Shown: piece after piece, positions 25,165-34,486 of the stretch
Numbering within the stretch: the stretch's first letter is position 1
Layout: every line of letters starts with the position of its first letter
NCBI RefSeq assembly: GCF_007991515.1
Contig: NZ_BJYM01000003.1
Location: 62,001 to 126,000 of the forward strand
Reading direction: 5' to 3'
Source: Oceanobacillus sojae
GTDB taxonomy: Bacteria > Bacillota > Bacilli > Bacillales > Amphibacillaceae
DNA: 64,000 bases
Position numbers and translations under genes: made by a program
Notes under the pieces: generated by a model
The model's input: the letters and a program-made list of their open reading frames with translations, nothing else
Database searches by the model: none
Told to the model about the DNA's origin: nothing

Positions 25165-25301
25165 TCATTTCTTCGGGGCAGGGTGTAATTCCCGACCGGC
25201 GGTGACAAACATTTAAGGTTTGAAGTCCGTGACCCGCGTATCGCGGTGGATCCAGTGAGATTCTGGAGCCGACAGTTAAAGTCTGGATGGGAGAAGAAAA
25301 C
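25165..25301 (+). promoter_or_regulatory. FMN riboswitch (RFN element)
   Basis: The RFN core is clear: CTTCGGGGCAGGGTG, AATTCCCGACCGGCGGTGA, GAAGTCCGTGACCCGC, CGGTGGATCCAGTGAGA, GAGCCGACAGTTAAAGTC and TGGATGGGAGAAGAA in canonical order. With the downstream terminator it should switch off the riboflavin operon when FMN is abundant. Confidence 0.98.
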
Positions 25302-25388
25302 TTAAGTCAGCACATGAACAGGTGAAGTGTATTCTTTTAGGGTACATTAAAATCTGTTTCAGTGTATAGACATGGTTTATTTAAGTAT

Positions 25389-25419
25389 GCCCCGTGAAGA
25401 GTTTTCATGGGGCTTTTTT
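25389..25419 (+). terminator. FMN riboswitch expression-platform terminator
   Basis: GCCCCGTGAA and TTCATGGGGC pair around GAGTT and are followed by six T residues, 25 nt before ribD. Confidence 0.92.
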
Positions 25420-25443
25420 ATGGTTTAAGAAAGGTGGAAGCAT

Positions 25444-26571
25444 ATGGACACACTGTATATGGAGCAAGCGATAGAGCTCGCAAAACTGGGGCAGGGGAAC
25501 ACATATACCAATCCTTTAGTCGGTGCAGTAATTGTGAAAGATGACGCTGTTTTAGCTACTGGGTTTCATAAGAGATACGGTGAAAAACATGCAGAAAAGA
25601 TGGCTGTCGACCAATGTGAAACTCCGGAAGATTTAATTGGTTCAACGATGTATGTGACAATGGAACCATGTAATCACACTGGAAAACAGCCCCCTTGTAC
25701 CCAACTGATTATAAATAGTGGTATTTCCAAGGTTGTTATTGCACAACTAGATCCTAATCCTGTTGTAGCAGGCAAAGGGAAGGCGTATTTAGAAGCACTA
25801 GGCATACAAGTGGTTTCCGATATATTGCAGGAGAAGGCAGAAGCATTGAATAAGCATTATAACTATTTTCATAGGAGACAGCAGCCGTATATTGTATTAA
25901 AGCAAGCTGTCAGTCTGGATGGGAAGATTTCTGTCCATCCGAAGCAACGGACGTATCTTACTGGGGAAGAGACGTATAAAAGAGTACATGAGGAACGGCA
26001 ATATTTTCAGGCTGTTATGGCAGGAAGCGGGACAATTTTAGCGGATAATCCAAAACTATTACCGAATGTAATCACTGATTTCCCGCCAATCCGCATTATT
26101 TTGGATCGGAAAGGGCAAACATTGGATTTTGAAAAATATCAAATTTATAGAGAAGCTGTTCCTGTATGGGTGTTTACAAAATCAAATGCTATAGATGATC
26201 TACCTGAACATGTCCGATTGATACCAGACAATCATTGGACAATCTCAAAAGTAGTCAATTATTTGCAGAAGGAGGGGATTCAATCCGTTTATGTAGAAGG
26301 AGGGAGCAGAATTCATGATGCTTTCCTGGCAGAAAATTTGTTTGAAGAGGTAATTACGTATATCTCTCCCAAGCTGATTGGCGGTAATGGAGTATCTGCC
26401 TTTTCCAGTGATAGAAATGTTTTATCTGCAGTACCTTTAACATTACAAAGCGCGGAAGCAGTTGGTGAGGATATACGAATAGTCAGCGGGAGGGGAAAGA
26501 AGGATGTTTACAGGATTGATTCAGGAAACAGGAACAGTCAAACGAATCAAAAAAGTGAGTCAGCATATTGA
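25444..26571 (+). CDS. ribD: bifunctional deaminase/reductase RibD
   Basis: A 375-residue enzyme catalysing the second and third riboflavin steps. The N-terminal deaminase has the zinc motif HAEKMAV (HAE) and PCNHTGKQPPC at about 50-85. The C-terminal reductase (from about 145) shows YIVLKQAVSLDGKI and YVEGGSRIHDAFL. The last 22 codons (GKKDVYRIDSGNRN...) are hydrophilic and overlap ribE by 68 nt in another frame, a longer overlap than usual. AAGGTGGAAGC precedes the ATG. It is the first gene of the FMN-controlled operon. Confidence 0.96.
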   Translation: MDTLYMEQAIELAKLGQGNTYTNPLVGAVIVKDDAVLATGFHKRYGEKHAEKMAVDQCETPEDLIGSTMYVTMEPCNHTGKQPPCTQLIINSGISKVVIAQLDPNPVVAGKGKAYLEALGIQVVSDILQEKAEALNKHYNYFHRRQQPYIVLKQAVSLDGKISVHPKQRTYLTGEETYKRVHEERQYFQAVMAGSGTILADNPKLLPNVITDFPPIRIILDRKGQTLDFEKYQIYREAVPVWVFTKSNAIDDLPEHVRLIPDNHWTISKVVNYLQKEGIQSVYVEGGSRIHDAFLAENLFEEVITYISPKLIGGNGVSAFSSDRNVLSAVPLTLQSAEAVGEDIRIVSGRGKKDVYRIDSGNRNSQTNQKSESAY

Positions 26572-27130
26572 GTTAACATGCTCTGCCTCCAGAGAGCTCT
26601 TGCAGGATTATAACATTGGCGACAGTATGGCAATCAACGGTGTCTGTTTAACTGCTATAGAAGTAACTGATTCAGATTTTACAGTGGACATTATGCCGGA
26701 AACATTTCAAAAATCGATATTCTCTGATTTGCGGATACATGCAGTGGTGAATCTGGAACGGGCAATGTCTGCAAAAGGACGCTTGGAAGGGCATATTGTA
26801 TCAGGTCATGTAGATACAACGACGCGGTTAATTAAAAAGGTGAAAAAAGAGAATTCCATTATTCTCACATTCTATTATCCGCCACAAGTACAAGGAGAGA
26901 TTGTAGCCCAAGGATCTGTGGCGATTAATGGAACAAGCTTGACCGTATCAGCTGTTACGGCAGGATCATTTAGTGTGTCACTCATTCCTTATTCCATGAA
27001 TCATACAAATCTGGGTCAATTAAAACAAGGTGAATTTGTAAATATAGAAACCGATATACTCGGAAAATATATTAAAGCTATAATGGGCACGGAAAAGACT
27101 CAGATTTTAAGCAAATACACAGGAGAATAG
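26504..27130 (+). CDS. ribE: riboflavin synthase alpha subunit
   Basis: A 208-residue enzyme dismutating two 6,7-dimethyl-8-ribityllumazine molecules into riboflavin and the pyrimidine precursor. It has the two repeated lumazine-binding barrels, beginning MFTGLIQETGTVKRI with SMAINGVCLTA, then GHIVSGHVDTT and GSVAINGTSLTVSAV. The C-terminal helix is EFVNIETDILGKYI. The ribosome binding site GGAGGGGAAAGAAGG lies inside ribD, so the two genes are translationally coupled. The length is typical. Confidence 0.96.
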   Translation: MFTGLIQETGTVKRIKKVSQHIELTCSASRELLQDYNIGDSMAINGVCLTAIEVTDSDFTVDIMPETFQKSIFSDLRIHAVVNLERAMSAKGRLEGHIVSGHVDTTTRLIKKVKKENSIILTFYYPPQVQGEIVAQGSVAINGTSLTVSAVTAGSFSVSLIPYSMNHTNLGQLKQGEFVNIETDILGKYIKAIMGTEKTQILSKYTGE

Positions 27131-27140
27131 AGGGGAAAAT

Positions 27141-28340
27141 ATGACTGTACAAAATATAGAAGCAGCTGTTACAGCTTTGAAGCAAGGACGATTGATTATT
27201 GTTGCTGATGACGAGAACCGGGAGGCAGAAGGTGATTTAGTCGGTCTTTCCAGTAAAGCTGCGGCAGAAACAATAAATTTTATGACAAAACATGCCCGGG
27301 GTTTGATTTGCGCTCCTGTCTCCGAACAGATTGCTAAAAATCTAAACTTGTGGGAAATGACCAAAGAAAACACAGACGAATATCAAACAGCTTTCACCAT
27401 CAGTGTCGACCATAAAGAGACAACCACAGGGATTTCCGCATTTGAACGGGCAAAGACAATTCAAGAGCTGGCAAATATTCATAGTCAAGCAGCTGATTTC
27501 AATAGGCCGGGGCATATTTTCCCGTTAATAGCGAAGAACGGAGGGGTGTTGGAGAGAAGAGGTCATACAGAGGCAGCGGTAGATTTAGCAAAGCTGGCAG
27601 GAGATACTGAAACAGCCTATATTTGCGAAATTTTAAAGGAAGACGGAACGATGGCCCGGTTCCAGGATTTAAAACAGATTGCGGCAGAATGGAATATGCC
27701 TTTGGTTACTATAGAAGAGCTTGCTGATTATTTGGCTTATTCCAGTATCAAGGTAAATGCAAAAGTGAAGCTGCCCACGAAGCACGGAGACTTCGATTTG
27801 TCCCTTTATCAGGATAAAGAAGGAAAGGATCAGCTCGTATTATCTATGGGACAAATCAGAGATAATGAAGAGCCTGTCTTAGTTCGAGTACATTCGGAAT
27901 GCCTGACTGGAGATATTTTTGGTTCCCATCGCTGTGATTGCGGTGAGCAGCTGGAGAAAGCAATGCAAATGATTGCAGCTGAAGGTCGAGGCGCCATTCT
28001 GTATTTGAGACAGGAAGGAAGAGGGATAGGACTGCTCAATAAATTAAAAACGTATGAACTGCAGGAACAAGGTGCAGACACCTATGAAGCTAATGTTTCT
28101 CTTGGTTTTTTACCTGATGAACGCCGCTATGATATCGCTGCATGGTTGCTGAAAAAGGAAGGAATATCGAAAGTCCGTTTACTGACGAATAATCCAGATA
28201 AAGTAAAGGATTTACAGCAATATGGTATTGAGGTAGCTGAACGAATTTCGATAGAAACAACCATTTATCATGAAAATAAACATTATTTAAAAGTAAAGAA
28301 AGATAAGTTTCATCATTTATTATCTATAGAAGGAGAATGA
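27141..28340 (+). CDS. ribBA: bifunctional GTP cyclohydrolase II / DHBP synthase RibBA
   Basis: A 399-residue fusion. Residues 1-200 form 3,4-dihydroxy-2-butanone 4-phosphate synthase ([40 protein letters not shown]). Residues 205-399 form GTP cyclohydrolase II with zinc cysteines in [16 protein letters not shown] and the catalytic [11 protein letters not shown]. It supplies both precursors of the riboflavin pathway. AGAGGGGAAAAT precedes the ATG. Its stop overlaps the first possible ribH start. Confidence 0.97.
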   Translation: MTVQNIEAAVTALKQGRLIIVADDENREAEGDLVGLSSKAAAETINFMTKHARGLICAPVSEQIAKNLNLWEMTKENTDEYQTAFTISVDHKETTTGISAFERAKTIQELANIHSQAADFNRPGHIFPLIAKNGGVLERRGHTEAAVDLAKLAGDTETAYICEILKEDGTMARFQDLKQIAAEWNMPLVTIEELADYLAYSSIKVNAKVKLPTKHGDFDLSLYQDKEGKDQLVLSMGQIRDNEEPVLVRVHSECLTGDIFGSHRCDCGEQLEKAMQMIAAEGRGAILYLRQEGRGIGLLNKLKTYELQEQGADTYEANVSLGFLPDERRYDIAAWLLKKEGISKVRLLTNNPDKVKDLQQYGIEVAERISIETTIYHENKHYLKVKKDKFHHLLSIEGE

Positions 28341-28342
28341 TT

Positions 28343-28810
28343 ATGACTGTATATGAAGGAATGTTTCAAGGAGAACAGTTAAAAGTAGCAATAACCGTTT
28401 CACGATTTAATGAGCTGATCACTTCTAAATTACTGGAAGGAGCCAAGGATATTTTAAAAAGACATGGAGTAAAAGAAGAGGATATTGATGTTTATTGGGT
28501 ACCAGGGGCTTTCGAGCTTCCATATATCACAAAGCAGGTAGAAAAAACAAAAAAATATGATGGCATTATTACACTCGGAGCGGTTATTCGCGGGGCAACC
28601 ACACATTATGAGCTGGTCAGTAATGAAGCAGCTAAGGGTATTGCACAAATTGGTCTGCATGCAGAAGTTCCAATTATTTTTGGTGTGCTGACAACAGAAA
28701 CAATTGAACAGGCATTGGAGAGAGCTGGTACAAAGGCGGGTAATAAAGGCGGAGAAGCAGCTCTTGGTTTATTAGAAATGATGTCATTAAAGAAGTTGAT
28801 TTATTCTTAA
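28343..28810 (+). CDS. ribH: 6,7-dimethyl-8-ribityllumazine synthase
   Basis: A 155-residue subunit of the icosahedral lumazine synthase capsid. It shows [44 protein letters not shown] with the catalytic His, and [27 protein letters not shown] 28343 is preferred over ATG 28337 because AAGGAG is then about eight bases away. It is the last gene of the riboflavin operon and is followed by a terminator. Confidence 0.97.
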   Translation: MTVYEGMFQGEQLKVAITVSRFNELITSKLLEGAKDILKRHGVKEEDIDVYWVPGAFELPYITKQVEKTKKYDGIITLGAVIRGATTHYELVSNEAAKGIAQIGLHAEVPIIFGVLTTETIEQALERAGTKAGNKGGEAALGLLEMMSLKKLIYS

Positions 28811-28835
28811 ATGTAGACGAATAAATATCATGGAA

Positions 28836-28870
28836 AGAAGGTTATCTGTAAAAAGACAGCCTTCTTTTTT
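28836..28870 (+). terminator. terminator of the rib operon
   Basis: AGAAGGTTATCTG and GACAGCCTTCT pair imperfectly and are followed by six T residues, 25 nt after the ribH stop. Confidence 0.8.
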
Positions 28871-28990
28871 ATAGATATGAAATTAATAAATATGTACTCC
28901 GGGAAAAAAATATATTTAATTAAAGATAAAGAGGGTTGCATTTTTATCACTTGAGATGTAAAATGATATTGATAAAGGGAGATGAGACAG

Positions 28991-29428
28991 ATGAAAAAAA
29001 ATACACTTGGTTCATTAATTTGGCTTCGTATTGCCCGTTTTATGCATCAAAGCAATCTGCTGTCCAATGATTTTCTAAAGCAATTTGATATTACAGTTGC
29101 CCAATTTGATGTATTAAACCAGATCTGGTCTTATCAGCCTCTCACACAAAGTGAGCTTGCTGCCCGGGTAACAGTGTCAGAGGGCGGCATTTCACGTATG
29201 CTTAGCAGACTGGAACAGGAAGGATATATCCAGCGTAAGCAGGATTGGAAAACAAAATGGATCAGCCTGACGTCAAAAGGAGAAGCTAAGATAGAGGAAG
29301 TTTTTGAACATCAGCTGGCTTTTCAAACTTCTGTTGTCGATGATTGTTTAACTGAAGAAGAACAAAGAACATTATATATGCTTATGTCGAAGCTGCAGAA
29401 GAATACAGAAAGCAAATTAAAAAAATAA
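28991..29428 (+). CDS. MarR family regulator (MhqR-like by context)
   Basis: A 145-residue winged-helix dimer. The recognition region is [30 protein letters not shown], followed by the wing [19 protein letters not shown] 28991 is preferred since GGGAG is about ten bases upstream; ATG 28982 would be too close. It precedes two ring-cleaving-dioxygenase-like genes. This resembles MhqR-controlled quinone/catechol detoxification sets in Bacillus, where the repressor is inactivated by quinones. That role is inferred from context only. Confidence 0.85.
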   Translation: MKKNTLGSLIWLRIARFMHQSNLLSNDFLKQFDITVAQFDVLNQIWSYQPLTQSELAARVTVSEGGISRMLSRLEQEGYIQRKQDWKTKWISLTSKGEAKIEEVFEHQLAFQTSVVDDCLTEEEQRTLYMLMSKLQKNTESKLKK

Positions 29429-29488
29429 TAGCTCTATTATTTTTTTAATCATAACTTGACTAGTAAACTGATAAAGGAGGAATGGTTT

Positions 29489-30427
29489 ATGTATACTATT
29501 CCAGGACATCATCATATTTCGATGGTTACAAAAAATGCAAATGAAAATAATAGATTTTATCGTGAGGTACTTGGTTTACGTCGTGTGAAAATGACGGTGA
29601 ATCAGGACGATCCTTCCATGTACCATCTATTTTACGGTGATAAAACAGGAAGTCCCGGTACAGAGTTAACCTTTTTCGAGATTCCGATGGTTGGCCATAC
29701 GCATAGAGGCACAAATGCAATTACCCGAATTGGATTATTGGTTCCATCAGAAGAGAGTCTGCATTATTGGGAAGAGCGATTTGATAAGAACAATGTGCTG
29801 CATAGCGGAATAACAACCTATGCCAATCGCACTGCGATGAAATTTGAAGATCCAGAAGGACTGCAAATGGTATTGCTCGTGGCTGATGGAGAAAAAATAG
29901 ATCACTGGGAAACATGGGAAAAGTCAGATGTTCCAGCTAAACACCAGATTCAAGGGATGGGTTCAGTGGAAATAACAGTAAGGAGACTGGATAAGCTGGC
30001 GTCTACATTAACAGATATGCTTGACTATACAGAAGTGAGTCGGAACGAGCGAGAAGCGATTTTCCAATCAGTCCCGGGGCAGGTTTTTGGAGAAATCGTT
30101 GTGAAGTATTTAGAAGGTCCATCCGAAAGACCGGGGCGTGGCAGTATCCATCACTTAGCTATTCGTGTGAAAAATGAGGAAGAGCTAAGATTTTGGGACG
30201 AACAAGTAAAAGAACGTGGTTTCCATTCGTCTGGTATCGTCGACCGCTTCTATTTTAAAAGTTTATATTTCCGTGAATCCAATGGTATTTTATTCGAAAT
30301 TGCAACAGACGGACCAGGATTTACCGTTGATGGGGATGTGGAGCATTTAGGAGAAAAACTAGATTTACCGCCATTTTTAGAAGAGCGCCGGACAGAAATT
30401 AAAGCAAAATTAACTCCAATAGAATAA
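29489..30427 (+). CDS. VOC ring-cleaving dioxygenase-like protein (MhqO/MhqE type)
   Basis: A 312-residue protein with two tandem VOC units. The first starts IPGHHHISMVTKNANENNRFYREVLGLRRVKMTVNQDD and the second SVEITVRRLDKLASTLTDML. Metal-site residues are expected in the first GHHHIS, SIHHLAIRV and the late FEIATDGPGF (Glu). The family is implicated in thiol-dependent removal of quinones and catechols. ATG 29489 follows AAAGGAGGAATGG. The upstream in-frame extension overlaps only spacer DNA. Confidence 0.88.
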   Translation: MYTIPGHHHISMVTKNANENNRFYREVLGLRRVKMTVNQDDPSMYHLFYGDKTGSPGTELTFFEIPMVGHTHRGTNAITRIGLLVPSEESLHYWEERFDKNNVLHSGITTYANRTAMKFEDPEGLQMVLLVADGEKIDHWETWEKSDVPAKHQIQGMGSVEITVRRLDKLASTLTDMLDYTEVSRNEREAIFQSVPGQVFGEIVVKYLEGPSERPGRGSIHHLAIRVKNEEELRFWDEQVKERGFHSSGIVDRFYFKSLYFRESNGILFEIATDGPGFTVDGDVEHLGEKLDLPPFLEERRTEIKAKLTPIE

Positions 30428-30464
30428 AGAAAATATAAAAACGATTTCCAGGAGGCAAAATAAT

Positions 30465-31442
30465 ATGAATCATTTAAAAGGAATCCACCACGTAACAGCA
30501 ATTACAAGCAGTGCAGAAAAGAACTATGAATTTTTCACTTATGTTTTAGGCATGCGTTTAGTGAAAAAAACAGTAAATCAAGACGATATTCAAACGTACC
30601 ATCTATTCTTTGCAGATGATAAAGGCAGCGCCGGTACAGATATGACTTTCTTTGATTTTCCGGGTATCCCAAAAGGAGTACATGGTACAAATGAAATTTC
30701 TAAAACTTCCTTCCGCGTACCAAGTGATGCCGCATTAGATTATTGGGTGAAACGCTTTGACCGTTTGGAAGTTAAGCATAAAGGAATCCAAGAGCAATTT
30801 GGCAAGAAAACACTTTCCTTTGTTGATTTTGATGATCAGCAATATCAATTGATTTCAGATGAATTAGATGAAGGTGTAGAAGCAGGAACACCTTGGCAAA
30901 AAGGCCCGGTTCCATTGGAATATGCAATTACCGGGCTGGGTCCTGTCTTCGTTCGAATTGCAAATTTTGATTACTTTAAAGAAATGATGGAAAAAGTATT
31001 AATGTTTAAAGAAAAGGCGAAAGAAGGTTCCTTCCATCTGTTTGAAGTTGGAGAAGGAGGAAACGGGGCCTCTGTGATTGCAGAGTATAATAATATCCTT
31101 CCTCAAGCCCGCCAAGGGTATGGAACAGTGCATCACACTGCTTTTCGTGTAGAAGATCGTTCTGTATTGGATGAGTGGATTAACCGGATGAATGATTTTG
31201 GGTTCAATACATCCGGCTATGTGAATCGTCATTTCTTCGAGTCTTTATACGCAAGAGTAGCTCCACAAATTTTATTTGAATTTGCAACAGACGGTCCCGG
31301 ATTTATGGGAGACGAACCTTATGAAACACTTGGAGAAAAGTTGTCTCTTCCTCCATTTCTGGAAGCCAAACGTGAACAAATTGAAAAAGCAGTACGGCCA
31401 ATTGATACCGTGAGAAGTACAAAAGAATTTGTTAAAGAATAA
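30465..31442 (+). CDS. VOC ring-cleaving dioxygenase-like protein, paralogue
   Basis: A 325-residue protein clearly related to its upstream neighbour, with the same two-unit plan. It begins LKGIHHVTAITSSAEKNYEFFTYVLGMRLVKKTVNQDD and has VHHTAFRVEDRSVLDEWI and a Glu in LFEFATDGPGFMGDEP. Both genes end with similar LPPFLE tails, pointing to a tandem duplication. AGGAGGCAAAAT precedes the ATG, and the gap to the first gene is 37 nt. The substrate is unknown, with quinone-type electrophiles likely. Confidence 0.88.
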   Translation: MNHLKGIHHVTAITSSAEKNYEFFTYVLGMRLVKKTVNQDDIQTYHLFFADDKGSAGTDMTFFDFPGIPKGVHGTNEISKTSFRVPSDAALDYWVKRFDRLEVKHKGIQEQFGKKTLSFVDFDDQQYQLISDELDEGVEAGTPWQKGPVPLEYAITGLGPVFVRIANFDYFKEMMEKVLMFKEKAKEGSFHLFEVGEGGNGASVIAEYNNILPQARQGYGTVHHTAFRVEDRSVLDEWINRMNDFGFNTSGYVNRHFFESLYARVAPQILFEFATDGPGFMGDEPYETLGEKLSLPPFLEAKREQIEKAVRPIDTVRSTKEFVKE

Positions 31443-31484
31443 AGCAGCTTACTAAATAGTATTGAAAATTACTTTATTCAATGA

Positions 31485-31521
31485 AGAAGCAAGGATAAAA
31501 AAATCTATCCCTGCTTCTTTT
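31485..31521. terminator. bidirectional terminator
   Basis: AGAAGCAAGGATA and TATCCCTGCTTCT pair with a one-base irregularity and have T-runs on both sides. It separates the dioxygenase pair from the convergent HAD gene. Confidence 0.82.
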
Positions 31522-32205
31522 TTATTTTGCAATTGTAATAAGCTCCGTTAAATGATTAATTTCGTACGTTGGCTGGATACCAATCACGTTTTCTTTATGT
31601 TCAGGGTTAAACCAGCATGTATCCATTCCGAAATTTATTCCGCCCTGTATATCGGACGTCAAAGAATCACCAACCATTAATGCATTAGCATCTTCTGTAA
31701 GTCCGAGCTTGGAAAAAGCATAATCAAAAATTCGGCTGTCAGGCTTCTGAAAACCCGTTTCCTCTGAAATAATGATTGCTTCAAAAACATTCTGAAGTGG
31801 AGAATTTTCCAGCTTAGATAATTGTACATGCTTAAAACCGTTTGTGATAATTGCTGAGCGCTGTTCGGAAAGAGAATCAAATAATGTCACAGCACCGTCT
31901 ACTAAATAGATTTCTTTTCCTAAATTTTCAAGATATGCATGATTAAAATCTGCTCCATCCATTTGTAGATCATATGCTGCAAATAACCTTCTAAAACGCT
32001 CTACACCCAATTTCGTTATTGGCAGTTTTCCCTGCTCTAATTCTCTCCATAGCACATTACTGATTTCGCGGTAGCTTGCCTGGTAATCTGCAAGCCCATC
32101 AGGTAATCCAAATGCTTCAAATGTTTTATGTAAAGCAGCTTTTTCTGATTTACCAAAGTCAAATAACGTATCATCTATATCAAAAAAGATCACATCATAT
32201 TTCAT
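31522..32205 (-). CDS. YjjG/YfnB-type HAD pyrimidine nucleotidase
   Basis: A 227-residue phosphatase. Motif I is VIFFDIDDTLFDFGKSEKAAL, motif II lies in SAIITNGFKHVQLSKL, motif III is SEETGFQKPDSRIF and motif IV is ALMVGDSLTSDIQGG. The DIDDTLFDF start and GFKHVQ pattern identify the YjjG group, which dephosphorylates non-canonical pyrimidine nucleotides as a house-cleaning enzyme. GAAAGGAAGTAT precedes the ATG. It is a single gene. Confidence 0.9.
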   Translation of the reverse strand: MKYDVIFFDIDDTLFDFGKSEKAALHKTFEAFGLPDGLADYQASYREISNVLWRELEQGKLPITKLGVERFRRLFAAYDLQMDGADFNHAYLENLGKEIYLVDGAVTLFDSLSEQRSAIITNGFKHVQLSKLENSPLQNVFEAIIISEETGFQKPDSRIFDYAFSKLGLTEDANALMVGDSLTSDIQGGINFGMDTCWFNPEHKENVIGIQPTYEINHLTELITIAK

Positions 32206-32403
32206 TTTTATATACTTCCTTTCATCTCATCGTTGAAAACGTTGCTTATCCATTATAGCAATAATGAGAAAAAGTTACGATTGTAGGAGATGGATAATGA
32301 TGATGATTAGTTTCAAATAATTTAAATGGGAACTTTATCTTAATTAAAACCGTATATAAGATAATTCAAATGGTACTATACTAAAATGGAGAGGAGCTTG
32401 AAC

Positions 32404-32559
32404 ATGGGGAAATCAAGGTTTCGCACCTTAGGAATTGTTCTGGGGATTGCAATTGGTGCGAGTATAGGAACTGCTGTTGAACAGATTGCAATCGGCGTTG
32501 CTGTTGGCGTTGTCTGTGGTTTTATTCTTGGTTTCATTGTGGATAATAGACGGTCATAA
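32404..32559 (+). CDS. 51-residue glycine-zipper membrane protein
   Basis: A short gene after GGAGAGGAGCTTGAAC. Residues 8-45 are almost wholly hydrophobic and alternate Gly, Ala and small residues (GIVLGIAIGASIGTAVEQ and IGVAVGVVCGFILGFIV), giving two packed membrane helices. A basic start (MGKSRFR) and end (DNRRS) follow the positive-inside rule. It lies 31 nt ahead of ytxJ and is likely cotranscribed. No function is known. Confidence 0.65.
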   Translation: MGKSRFRTLGIVLGIAIGASIGTAVEQIAIGVAVGVVCGFILGFIVDNRRS

Positions 32560-32590
32560 TAAGGTTAAAGTGAATGAGAAAGGAGTATAT

Positions 32591-32935
32591 ATGGAGCAGA
32601 TGAATGAATTGACAACATTGGAGCAGTGGAATAAGATCTGGGAGCGTTCAATGAACATGCCAATATTTGTCTTTAAGCATAGTACTTCTTGTCTGATCAG
32701 TGCAAGAGCATTTAAGCAAGTCAAAGCTTTACCAGAGCGTGGTAAAGTAGATTGTTATCTGGTGAAAGTCATTGAAAGCAGAGAGGTGTCTAATCAGATA
32801 GCTGAAGATACAAGTATTACGCATAAATCTCCGCAAATTTTTCTTATCTACAAAAAGAAAGTGCTATGGAATACATCCCATTGGAAAATAACGAAGTCTA
32901 ATATGGAGAAAGAAGTCAGCAGGGTATTCGAATAG
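32591..32935 (+). CDS. ytxJ: monothiol bacilliredoxin YtxJ
   Basis: A 114-residue thioredoxin-fold protein. The active site is HSTSCLISARAF with a single Cys, as in the bacillithiol-system protein YtxJ. The cis-Pro and substrate loop is THKSPQIFLIYKKKVLWNTSHWKITKS. It is expected to remove bacillithiol from S-bacillithiolated proteins. ATG 32591 follows GAAAGGAG. The longer in-frame ORF from 32477 would overlap the 51-residue gene and lacks a ribosome binding site. Confidence 0.88.
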   Translation: MEQMNELTTLEQWNKIWERSMNMPIFVFKHSTSCLISARAFKQVKALPERGKVDCYLVKVIESREVSNQIAEDTSITHKSPQIFLIYKKKVLWNTSHWKITKSNMEKEVSRVFE

Positions 32936-33002
32936 AGCATACAGCCAAAAATTATCAAATGTTCGATAAATATTTATAATCGTAAAATAAAAAAGCTATA
33001 TA

Positions 33003-33049
33003 AAAATAACTCCTGTAGAAGTATACAACTTCCTGCAGGAGTTATTTTA
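33003..33049. terminator. bidirectional terminator after ytxJ
   Basis: AAAATAACTCCTG and CAGGAGTTATTTT pair exactly and flank further inner pairing (GAAGT/ACTTC). It serves ytxJ and the convergent membrane-protein gene. Confidence 0.88.
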
Positions 33050-33054
33050 ACAGT

Positions 33055-34098
33055 CTATATTTTAGTTTCGTTACTGATTTTATTTAAAACGACAGCTTTC
33101 AATTTATCTGGATCATCCGATTTAATGGCTACCTTAGAGTATTCCTTTTGGATGCCCATAAATATAGTTGCTTGTACAGGCTTTTTCATTTTTAAAATCA
33201 TATCCGGATAAACCTGCTCAAAGTCCTTTGCAATAAAATCAATTGTGTCCTTTGAAATTTTACTTTTCAAAGCGGTGTCATCCTCTATCATCCTCTCAAT
33301 ATCCTGGAAATCTATTTTTACCCGCTTTAGTATTCCAAATGAAACATATATAGCTTTCTCATCCGTATATATTGGATTTAAGCGGATGGATTGAATACAG
33401 GCTATCAAGAAAATCACCGAGTAAATATTAAGTATCAATAGAACAATGGAAATAACAATCGATTTGCTATGGAGCCACCAGTGAATGGCAAATGTTTCAA
33501 CGATAATTGCATGAATCATCATTATTTGAAAGGCGATAAAGTTAGATTTTTTATGCAGAGTTATTCCATCGGGAGGTGTTTTCTTCCAGCTGCAAAGTGC
33601 ATAATAAAGCGCTAAAGACTCCGAACAAATCACATGAATAATCGGGTTGTTCTTTACATATTTGTCCACTGCGCTTGGAAAAGAAAAAATAACAGGCAAT
33701 GTGCTTGCTTTCACTTTTTGTATAATCCTGGGCAGATACCGGAAAAAAGCAATAACAAATAAAAGCTCAAAGATAATCAAGACAGCTTCTGCGGCTATTC
33801 CGGCCCAAGTGATGGTGGCAAAATGTCCTAACAAATGAGTGGGGATAAAAAACCTTGCTAATATACATCCAGCTGCAGCTAGCAGAATAGCGGTTTTAAT
33901 GGAGAATTTCTTTCTGTACAGCATAAAAAATACTGGCCCCATAATAACCAAATCAATTAGCGAGCCTAATACGACAAGGTTTGCCTCAGGCGGCAGAATA
34001 GTTGCACCTATTGATGTCTGATACAGCATATAATTACTGCTTAAAATAAGAACGATCATCAGCAGCCAAAAGTACTTTCCTTGCTGAATTATGTACAT
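33055..34098 (-). CDS. polytopic membrane protein of unknown function
   Basis: A 347-residue protein with about seven or eight hydrophobic segments between residues 8 and 255, then a soluble C-terminal domain of about 90 residues (YVSFGILKRVKIDFQDIERMIEDD) that resembles a PH-like or regulatory domain. I do not recognise the family. GGAGGTTCATCAA precedes the ATG. It is single, bounded by the ytxJ terminator on one side and a long non-coding stretch on the other, with no functional context. Confidence 0.65.
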   Translation of the reverse strand: MYIIQQGKYFWLLMIVLILSSNYMLYQTSIGATILPPEANLVVLGSLIDLVIMGPVFFMLYRKKFSIKTAILLAAAGCILARFFIPTHLLGHFATITWAGIAAEAVLIIFELLFVIAFFRYLPRIIQKVKASTLPVIFSFPSAVDKYVKNNPIIHVICSESLALYYALCSWKKTPPDGITLHKKSNFIAFQIMMIHAIIVETFAIHWWLHSKSIVISIVLLILNIYSVIFLIACIQSIRLNPIYTDEKAIYVSFGILKRVKIDFQDIERMIEDDTALKSKISKDTIDFIAKDFEQVYPDMILKMKKPVQATIFMGIQKEYSKVAIKSDDPDKLKAVVLNKISNETKI

Positions 34099-34130
34099 TT
34101 GATGAACCTCCTTTATTAAAATAAATTCTT

Positions 34131-34446
34131 AATATTTGGATATTTCAATTATAAAATGAATTTTAATAGAAGTATATTAGGAATAGGTTGTTTTACTTTA
34201 TTTCTTATAAGATGTTACAAATTTCTGAATTTACGGCTTTTTTTGATTAGAAAGTTGATTTATTTCTATGGTTCTTTACCATATCAATATCCTTATTGTG
34301 AGTTCTCTCTTTATCCTTTAGATTGCTTATGGCAGTTATCTGCTTTTCTCGAAAGATAAAGAAATCTGAAAGGATAAGGAATGGATTTAGTAGGGGAGAA
34401 ATAATTTTGCAGGTGTGGGTAAAGCAGGTTATATCTTAAAAAATAG
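34131..34446. other. non-coding stretch, nothing recognised
   Basis: The open frames here lack ribosome binding sites and codon bias. The sequence is AT-rich and presumably contains the promoter of the leftward membrane-protein gene. Confidence 0.4.
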
Positions 34447-34486
34447 AAAAACCCAATTCATCCTGCAGAAAGATGAATTGGGTTTT
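34447..34486. terminator. strong hairpin upstream of the alanine-dehydrogenase-like gene
   Basis: AAAACCCAATTCATC and GATGAATTGGGTTTT are exact complements around a 10-nt loop. No gene precedes it on either strand closely, and the T-rich arms could terminate in both directions. It lies about 245 nt before the start at 34733 and might be a leader attenuator. Confidence 0.6.

Noticed and set aside
32477-32590. N-terminal hydrophobic extension of YtxJ
   Set aside because: It overlaps the 51-residue gene in another frame. The ATG at 32591 has a good ribosome binding site and matches the family start.
34156-34359. Rightward 67-codon ORF
   Set aside because: It has no ribosome binding site, and its Leu/Phe/Tyr/Cys-rich content is typical of random AT-rich translation.
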